Below are positions 57,098-64,000 of a DNA stretch of 64,000 nt, piece after piece (position 1 is the first letter of the stretch; the number at the start of each line of letters is the position of its first letter). The notes under the pieces are model-generated. The model was not told the origin of the DNA. It worked only from the letters and a program-made list of their open reading frames with translations, and did no database searches. The position numbers and the translations under genes are program-made. This DNA is from Begonia masoniana. Lineage: Eukaryota > Streptophyta > Magnoliopsida > Cucurbitales > Begoniaceae. The stretch is taken from contig CM039510.1 in assembly GCA_022432975.1 (NCBI GenBank), forward strand, positions 7,761,387 through 7,825,386, read 5' to 3'.

Positions 57098-57489
57098 TGT
57101 AACACCTGATTTTACGAGATTTTAATATTCCAATAAATATTGGCATTTTTGTAAATATGTCAAATTACGTCCGTTTTGCGAGCAGAGAGCGTTATTAGAA
57201 TCCTAACGATTAATATAGATTTTAGGATAAATATGAGAATTTTTGGAGTTGTAACGCTAAATTACGAGTTTTGGGTTGCTCGTAATAAAATAGGTATTTT
57301 GGTAAATATAGTAAACTAGGTCCGTTTTTCGAACGGACAGTTTTAATAAAGCCCTAGTAATAAGTTGAAACTATCGATAAAATAAAGAAATTTGGAGAAA
57401 CCGAATAGTTAGTCAAATAACGAAATAAATAAAGGGCATTATGGTAAATTTGCAAGCCAAAATCTTTAATAAAAATCAAATACTCCCAC
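57098..57489 (+). repeat. Solo LTR family C, left part
   Basis: It begins TGTAACACCTGATTTTACG and contains gtccgttttgcgagc and gtccgtttttcgaacggac, echoing the start of element B LTRs. It is interrupted by the S-i LTR at 57490. With 60161-62310 it forms an LTR of about 2.5 kb with no interior, bounded by the caaag duplication. Confidence 0.85.
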
Positions 57490-58086
57490 TGTAACACCCG
57501 ACAATTTTGTCATGTAAATATTCCTTAAATTATTAGACGGAATTAATGAGAATATTTATACAATGTATATTTTATAGTTTCAATTGAATGTCGTGATTCG
57601 TAAAAATGATTCGAGGAACTAAATAGTAATTTAGTTAAAAACCAATGGAAGGGCAAAATAGGAAGCCAATTAAGGTTGGTGGGGGATGGCCTATGGTTGC
57701 TTGATACTTGGCAACTTGTTGAAGAAGCCATGTTCTTCTTCTCTTCCCTCCTGCGTGAAACCCTCATTTCTAGTCTACTTCTTTTCCCTCCCCTCTGTTT
57801 TCTCTCTTCCAGACGACAAACGCCCCTAGAAGCTCTTTCGATCTCCTCAGTTTTCTTCTGTTTCTCTGCCTAAGGTAAACATCTGCTAAAGTTAACGAGT
57901 TTGGACAAGTTAAAAATGTGAGTTTTGTTGAAGTTAGGGTAAAGGTATTATAGAGAAAACTCACTGTTTTTGGATGAAAACACGTTGGTTTGTTTTCTAA
58001 AAGTTTGAAAGGAGTTGAAGTATATTCTACTAAGTTTTTAGTTAGCATTTGCAGCTCTGTTTATATTCTCTACACGCATGTTATAG

Positions 58087-58700
58087 GTTCGTGCATCACC
58101 GAGACGTTCAAGACTTTCAACTCTACAGCAAACAGGTAAGTTCATACCTGTAGGTTGGTCCTTAAGGCCCTACATCATGGAGACTCTAGGTTTTTACTTA
58201 TGTCGAGAGGTTTTGGGTAGATAAGTTGGAGTTATATTTCGAGTCGTCTGTTTCTCTCTTTAGGTTCTGTGTGCTATTTCTGTTGTCTGCTGTTTTAACT
58301 TTAAGCACTGTAAATGTCCATGCATACACGATTTTCCTGAAAATTCATGCAAAATGTTTTCTGTACACGGTTTGAAACTAAGAAAGATAAAATTTGAATG
58401 TAATGTATTGGTTAAGTGTGGGACGGAGACTGATGTTCTGTTCTGTATTTCTGTACCGTATCTTTGTTAGTGCCTGATAGTGCACTTCTGTCACGCCTGT
58501 TCTCCTATAAGCCCCATTTATACCCTTTTGCCAGTGAAACGTAATGTACTGTACTGCCACCGTATTCTGAAAGTTCATGCAAAACATATGCATCACTGCA
58601 TTTTTATATTTTCTTACTGAGCTTTAGGCTCATAGTTGAACTCCTTGATGTAGGTACGGATCCCGTGGATGAGGACTTTGTGCCTCAGTCCGACGAATAA
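58087..58700 (+). other. LTR leader cassette of S-i
   Basis: Exon 2 (49 nt) gives VRASPRRSRLSTLQQT and a split Gly. Hairpin I is GGTC-CTTAA-GGCC (58157-58169) with one G.U pair. Hairpin II is TGAGC-TTTAG-GCTCA (58618-58632). Exon 3 gives TDPVDEDFVPQSDE then TAA. Confidence 0.5.
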
Positions 58701-59149
58701 GTTGTTGGTGGCTCGAGCTTTCGGGGGTGGTTGTGGCAGCCAGACATGTTTCTGACCCGAGGGAGGGAAATTTTCAAAGTAAAGTTTATTGTCTGAAAAC
58801 TCTGTTGGGATTTTGTGTTTTTGTTTTAAAACTCTGTTGGGATTTTATAACGTATAGGTTTTGGTGATAAGTTTTTAAACCTCTGTAATTAACATTTGTA
58901 TATATGTTTTGAAATATTCTGGAACTGCTTGAGTTCTTCCTTTTTAGGTTGTGCATGGATGGTTTCGAATTTTAGAGCTATCCATGCAATCTGTTTTTCT
59001 TGAATCTCTGTCATTTGTAAAGCATGTTTTACAACTTTGTTTTGTTTTGAATCAGGTTTTGAAGGTCTGAAACTTTTTATGCATTCTGTTTTATGTTCCC
59101 TGTTTATACGTCTTCCTGTTAAATGTTGTCAATTCTGTCTTTAAAACTA

Positions 59150-59450
59150 CATCTTCCAATCACATCCACCGCTGCCCTTTAAAAATCACATCCACCGCTG
59201 CTTTTAAAATCACATCTACCGCTGCCCTTTAAAAATCACATCCACCGCTGCCCTTTAAAAATCACATCCACCACTGCTTTTAAAATCACATCTACCGTTG
59301 CCCTTTAAAAATCACATCCACCGCTACTTTTAAAATCACATCTACCACTGCCCTTTAGAAATCACATCCACCGCTGCCCTTTAAAAGCACATCCACCGCT
59401 GCCTTTAAAAGCACATCCACCGCTGCCTTTAAATTCACTTCCACCGGTGA
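59150..59450 (+). repeat. CACATCCACCGCTGCCCTTT tandem array
   Basis: A dozen or so units of about 24-26 bp (CACATCCACCGCTGCCCTTT plus aaaaat), alternating with shorter catctaccgctg variants. Forward counterpart of 53640-54290. Confidence 0.88.
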
Positions 59451-60199
59451 ACAGTTCATTTCTGCCTGTAGTTCACTTCTACCGATGAACAGTTCATTTC
59501 CACCCAGTTTAGCTACATCTTCCGCCTGACGTCATCCACATCTTCCTCCTGACGTCATCTGCTTTATTTCTATCGCTGTTTTTATTGCTTCTATTTAATT
59601 CACATCTGCCGCTGTTTACTATTCACTTTTGTCTTATTCACATCTGCCGCTGTTTACTGTTCACTTTTGTCTTATTCACATCTGTCGCTATTTACTGTTC
59701 ACTTTTGTCTTATTCACATCTTCCGCCTGATGTCATCTGCCCACATCTTCCGCCCAGTTTGGTTACATCTTCCGCCCCGTTTTATTTACATCTTCCGCCC
59801 CTATATCACCCGATTCTGTAATTCACCGTAACTTTCTCCCAATATGCCTTTCAGTCTATATTCCTCGTTTATTTTCACTGTATGTATTTTATCACGTTTC
59901 CTCTGCATGCCCGTCGTCCATTCAGTCTTTTATTTAAATGTTCCAAGTATTCTGATTTCCTTCTGTAACTCATTCTGCAGTCCGGTTTAACTGTTTTACC
60001 GTTTTGCTTTTAAATCCAAAGAAGGTTTTCTCTCGCTGTAAAGTTTTAAAGGTTTTGCTCTTAAAAGTTCAGTCTGTTTGGTTCAAAAAAAAAATAGTCC
60101 CCGTTTTGAATGTCCTGGAGTGATGGCTCCTCGTACCCCGATGGAGTCGGGGGCTGTCACGCCCCCTCCCCCAAACACTTCAAGATTTCTCTTTTGAAA

Positions 60200-60311
60200 A
60201 TGACTCCTAGGCGATTTTCTTGTTCTCCCTTGCGCGACTCTCTCCTTCGACGGCGAAGCTCCTCCGATCGACTCCGGTTCTTCGCAATTCCTTCTCCAAA
60301 CGACACCCTAG
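60200..60311 (+). CDS. Family C LTR micropeptide, exon 1
   Basis: ATG at 60200 opens 37 codons plus one base, starting MTPRRFSCSPLRDS and very rich in Arg and Ser, to a GTAAG donor at 60312. Joined to exon 2 and exon 3 in phase 1 at both junctions, the frame is uninterrupted for 67 codons. The N-terminal part is basic and the C-terminal part acidic. I do not recognise a domain. Splicing is inferred from consensus sites and from the conserved layout in other families. Confidence 0.45.
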
Positions 60312-60691
60312 GTAAGAGTCTACTGTTTTGGAACGTTAGATTTCAGTTTTCGCAGAGTTATATGGTTAGGGTTTCGTTTAGGGTTTTGTTAAAAACGTAG
60401 ATTAAGGTTTGAAATCGATAGGTTTAACGTGAATATGCTTCTAGTTGATGTATTCGTGATTATTGGTTGAAGTTAGATTAGTTATTGGTGAATGTTAGGG
60501 TTTTGAAAAAATTAGAGCTTTGGAAAACTCCATTGATGGAGGTTTTGAGGTGGCGAGCGTAAATTGCTCGATAAAATGCCTCAATGAGTTAAATTAGAGT
60601 TTTAGGAAAATTCTTTAGTTAAGGGTTTCGTTAGTTTGGACGTTTAATGGTTTAAACGCGTTTTAACGATAATTGTTGTGAATTGCCTTAG

Positions 60692-60736
60692 GTGAACAAC
60701 GCTCGTGGACGGAGCTAGAATTTCAACGGACGCAAG
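60692..60736 (+). CDS. Family C LTR micropeptide, exon 2
   Basis: This 45-nt exon lies between CCTTAG and GTAAGTTCTCG. It continues the frame as EQRSWTELEFQRTQ with split Gly codons at both ends. Element B exon 2 is the same length and shares W-T, L, F, R-T and the closing Gly. Hairpin I, GCC-GATT-GGC, follows at 60760-60769. Confidence 0.45.
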
Positions 60737-61077
60737 GTAAGTTCTCGTGACTTACTATTGCCGATTGGCCTACACCGTACATCGAAGTCGCGTTGAGGAT
60801 TATTGGATTTTATTGTTTAATTGCTTTGGTTGGGTAGTTATGATTAGTTATTTACATAGGTTATGCTTTTATCGTCTTGATGGTATATATGTTGTATGTT
60901 TACACTATGCATTTAATTGTTCATGTATCACGTCTTTCAAAGAGCATGAAAACGAATTCTGCACGAGTTTAAGAAAAGAAATGAACTAATGAAATGAATC
61001 TACGTAATCTGTTATCTGGTCATGGCGAGGTGGAGTTCAGGTATGGCTGGTTGCGGATGTAAGTATGTTCTCCCCTC

Positions 61078-61098
61078 CCCCCCCCCCCCCCCCCCCCC
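61078..61098 (+). repeat. Run of about 21 C
   Basis: An uninterrupted C homopolymer is followed by gccccccggg. The opposite strand could form G-quadruplex structures. Its length is liable to sequencing error. It lies in intron 2 of the family C LTR. Confidence 0.85.
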
Positions 61099-61297
61099 GC
61101 CCCCCGGGTAGATGGAAGGGGCTGTCCAACCGCCAGACGTGCCCTCTTCATCTGGCGAGCTGAGACCTCGGTGACAATTTGTTCTACGACGTAATGATTA
61201 AAATGTCTGCATGATTTACGAAACTCATATGCACAGCATGCATTTGCATTTACGAAGCTTACTGAGCCTTTAGCTCATAGTTGTCTGTATGGTGTAG

Positions 61298-61344
61298 GTG
61301 ATTTCGATACAGGTGAGGATGAGATCCCTCCACCCGAGGAATGA
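61298..61344 (+). CDS. Family C LTR micropeptide, exon 3
   Basis: After hairpin II (TGAGC-CTTTA-GCTCA, 61263-61277) and a GTGTAG acceptor, this exon completes Gly and encodes DFDTGEDEIPPPEE followed by TGA. It is exactly 14 residues plus stop, as in families A, S and D, but with a different sequence. Seven of the 14 residues are acidic. Confidence 0.45.
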
Positions 61345-61947
61345 GCATATTGAAGAAGAATGGCCCGTGGGAGTGTGCTGGGCAGTCGGTGCACATTCTG
61401 GGGACGTAAGTACGTGTTTTGAGAGTATTCGGGTTATTTTGGGCTGATGGTGGATTAGATAGAATAATTGTATAGTTAGAAACATTTTAGGCTGTTTGGG
61501 ATCTGGATAATTAATGGATTGATGTTTTGATGTTTTAGGAAACTCGTTTTATAAAATGTTTTGTTAAGCCTGTTATTTTGATGATTTTGGAATTTACTGG
61601 AACTGCTTGGTGATTACTAAACTTCATAGGGATTTTGTTTAGTCTTCAAACGTATCCACGCAGTTCATTTTTGTGAAAACTTATTTTATTTTAAATACGT
61701 CTCGAATCGGTTTTGAGTGAGATTATAGAGGATGTACGAGTGTTGGGTGATTTTACGTTGAAATGCATTGTTGTGATGTACGTTGTATTTAAAGGTAAAT
61801 TGATGAAGTGATGAAGTTATAAAGTGGAAGTGGTGAAGAGTGTGTGCGTGTGTGAGTAGGGAGTGAGAAAAGAGAAGGGGAAAGGGCAGGCGATCGAACG
61901 CCAAATTGACGGCGATTGTATGCAGAATTCTCTAGAATTCCAAAGAG

Positions 61948-62119
61948 CTACCAACAGTACTCGATCGATTGCAAAGGAAAAAGGAGCGATCGATCGGTTT
62001 GCAGGTCGAGCTACGCGTTCTGGAAGCAGAACGTGAGCCGATCGATCGGCTGTTTTCAGCCGATCGATCGGTTGTGAGGGGGGCGATCGATCGCCCGTTG
62101 ATGGTCGATCGATCGCCTA
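61948..62119. repeat. Cluster of CGATCGATCG palindromes
   Basis: At least five ATCGATCG-containing palindromes occur within about 170 bp (near 61987, 62038, 62060, 62083 and 62104), several with GCC/GGC flanks. The open frame across them is treated as incidental. Confidence 0.8.
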
Positions 62120-62310
62120 TGTTAAAATTATTGGTTTGGGCGATTTTGCCCTCCTCTTACACCGCCGATTGTTCTTTTAATATAATTGTTTTATTCCTTG
62201 ATTTGCTAGTAAAACTATGATTTAGAATTTAAAAGTTAAGAATTTACTTAGTGTCACAAAAAGAAAAATTTTATACGGGAATTAAGTGTACAGTATTAAG
62301 GGTCGCTACA

Positions 62311-62685
62311 CAAAGCACACATATATAACAGGAAATCTAAACCATGCATTGATCATGACACTAAACTTATGGTCGAATCATCGACATAACTACTCAACGA
62401 TAATCCCGACGACATTTTTAGCCTAGGATCTTCGTGATGTAGGGCCTTAAGGGCCAACCTACGTGTATGAACTTACCTGTTGTCCGTGAAGTTGCAAGCT
62501 TTGTTCGTGTAAATGTCCTCGAAGATTCACGAACCTAAATCATGCACAATCGAGCATTAACCCTAAACTTCAGCAAACTAACGTTTTGACTTGACCAAAC
62601 ACGTTAGCTTTAATAGATACTTACCTTAGGCAGAGAAATAGAAAGAAACTGAGGAGATCGGAGGAGCTTCGATGGTCGTTTGTCG
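62311..62685 (-). repeat. Inverted S-family LTR (S-h), exon 2 and exon 1 part
   Basis: Continuation of 55361-57097. On the minus strand exon 2 is 62477-62534 (58 nt, ending SRTTG) and the 3' part of exon 1 is 62625-62685. With exon 3 at 56660-56706 these are in one open frame (phase 0, then phase 1). The 5' end of the LTR is cut by family D at 62686. Confidence 0.72.
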
Positions 62686-64000
62686 TGTAACACCCGGTTC
62701 CATTGAACCAATTTACCTTGTCATCTAATAGTGTACATTTTATGGATGAAATTGGGAGAATTATTGATTAGGTTAATGAGTAACTAAGTAAAGGCATAAT
62801 GGTAAATAGAGGCCTTTAGTGGATAACATATTTAAGGGAGGGTTTAATGAGGTTTAGCCGCCACTGGTTCTCATTTCCTTTTTCGGCTCTCAGCTCAGCA
62901 GAGTGCTCTAGGAGATTCCCCTCCAATTTCTCCAGGCTAGGTGAGTTTCATTCGTTTTCCTTGTGTTTTAATGGCTAGATAACAGAGGAAGTACAATGTG
63001 TGTGTTTTGAGAATGTTGTGAATAAGAATAGATTCGGGTTTTGGTGATATATCGGGAATGCACGAATAACAGAGTTCCAAACTAGTTTCCTTAGATTCCT
63101 GGTTGATTTATGGTGAAGTTTAGTGAAGGCCAACTAATGTTATGCTTATGACTTTAGGTGAGCGAACTTCCAAAGTAGCTTACAACCGAGAAATTGTTCA
63201 GGAGACTAGGTAAGTAGAGTTCATGTGTGCCTTCGGGCCTACATCACAAAACAGTATGATTTATGCATGTTTGTGTGTTTTCAATATGTCATGCATCATA
63301 TTTTTGAAAGGATACGAAAATGAATTTTCATATAGTGTTATAGTGAGGCATGAATCATTTTAAATTTTAAGAGAATTAATCCGCCCCTTAATCGAGATCA
63401 TAGGATATTTATACTTTAAGAAAATTGATCAACTTCCCATTGGACAAGGGATCAGATCAGCTGTTAAGAGAACTAATCTGCCCCTTAATTTAGTAGAGGA
63501 TATTTATACTTTGAGAAAATTGATCCACTTCCCATCGGACGAGGGATCAACAGACAATGAATACGAATACAACTGAGATGAGAAAGTAGAAATCGTATGA
63601 ATAGGATTTTAATTCAGTATTGCATTTCATTTTGCTCTACTTGCTTAGCATTAGGCTAATAGATGAGTTTTGTGATGTAGGTGCTGAGGTAACTACTAGA
63701 GAATTCTCTGAATTTACTGAAGACTAGGAGCAGTTGATGGAGCACACCTATGCCTCAACTTGGCAATCTGATGGGGCGGTTTAACTAATGTCAGTAGGTG
63801 TGAAAGTTTAGTTGATAATAGTTCAGTTTAAGTATGCTGAGAATGTTATTGACAGCAGGAGTTTAATGTTTTTAATAATTTTGGAGCTTTTCTGATTATG
63901 AAAACACGATTTGGTTTTAGTTGTAGATTGTTATTCTAGATTTATAAAGTTGTGGATCTATGTTGTTTTGAATAGCTGCTGTTAAAATTTACAAGTTCTT
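62686..64000 (+). repeat. Family D LTR start, runs off the window
   Basis: It begins TGTAACACCCGGTTCC and has a TATA-like acatatttaagg region near 62826, a pyrimidine-rich exon 1 ending near 62940, exon 2 (63158-63209), a GAGAAAATTGATC-type repeat in intron 2 (about 63410-63550) and exon 3 (63681-63727). Whether an interior follows lies outside the window. Confidence 0.75.
63158..63727 (+). other. LTR leader cassette of family D
   Basis: Exon 2 (52 nt) ends FRRLG across the junction. Hairpin I is GCC-TTCG-GGC (63229-63238), a UUCG tetraloop. Hairpin II is TTAGC-ATTAG-GCTAA (63645-63659). Exon 3 encodes AEVTTREFSEFTED and TAG, again 14 residues. In exon 2 a TAG lies in the frame leading to exon 3, so a full ORF is not supported in this copy. 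Confidence 0.48.

Larger units (their letters stand above)
57490..60160 (+). mobile_element. Solo S-family LTR (S-i) inside the family C LTR
   Basis: It starts TGTAACACCCGACAATTTTG and ends near GGGGGCTGTCAC, with no interior sequence. Exon 1 ends at 57874, exon 2 is 58087-58135, exon 3 is 58654-58700, and the repeat array is about 59150-59450. Flanks (cccac left, gcccc right) do not give a clear target duplication. An in-frame TAG in exon 1 breaks the continuous reading frame in this copy. Confidence 0.8.
60161..62310 (+). repeat. Solo LTR family C, right part
   Basis: It carries exon 1 with an ATG at 60200, introns, exon 2 and exon 3, a poly-C run (61078-61098) and a cluster of CGATCGATCG palindromes (61948-62119). 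It ends GGGTCGCTACA and is followed by caaag. Confidence 0.85.

Overview
The window is repeat-dense land-plant DNA, very probably angiosperm and plausibly eudicot. It consists almost entirely of nested and solo LTR retrotransposons. I found no host protein-coding gene, tRNA gene or bacterial-type feature. Support for the plant call comes from a Cassandra-type TRIM carrying 5S rRNA-like sequence, chromodomain Ty3 elements with initiator-Met-type primer sites, an Athila-type element with an Asp-tRNA-type primer site, and a Ty1/copia element. Family letters S, C, D and element letters A, B, T, K are labels used only here. All comparisons were made by eye.

Layout. 1-12445 is a mosaic of long LTRs of family S in both orientations. 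One solo LTR (54-3779) contains a Cassandra (868-1682). Two adjacent blocks (about 3780-7083 and 7138-10085) are the same sequence, the first full of small indels. 12446-52604 is one 40-kb insertion into an S LTR, bounded by the 5-bp duplication gcctc. It is a dimeric chromovirus-like element A with three LTRs and two interiors (LTR1 12446-14825, interior 1 14826-27354, LTR2 27355-29735, interior 2 29736-41790, LTR3 41791-52604). Each part carries its own younger insertion with a perfect 5-bp duplication: element T (gag-protease only, 18388-26288, gtttg) in interior 1, copia element K (31467-38893, gattt) in interior 2, and non-autonomous element B (42357-50749, gggag) in LTR3. 52605-64000 returns to the S mosaic and contains a solo LTR of family C (57098-62310, caaag), itself split by a solo S LTR (57490-60160), and the start of a family D LTR (62686 to the window end).

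The three A LTRs show how the dimer arose: the left part of LTR2 matches LTR3 and the right part matches LTR1, as expected for unequal crossover between the 5' and 3' LTRs. The switch lies at about 29106-29233. The T, K and B insertions came after that event.

The most interesting signal recurs in five otherwise different LTR families (S, A, B, C, D). Each LTR holds a small exon ending in G followed by GTAAG, a short hairpin just inside the intron, a second 5-bp hairpin about 20-25 nt before the intron's end, an acceptor TAG, and a final short exon. Stem sequences differ between families but pairing is kept. In A, S, C and D the last exon codes for exactly 14 acidic residues plus a stop. In the C LTR the three exons form one 67-codon frame starting with ATG. 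This looks like an LTR-encoded, spliced micropeptide or structured leader that I do not recognise.
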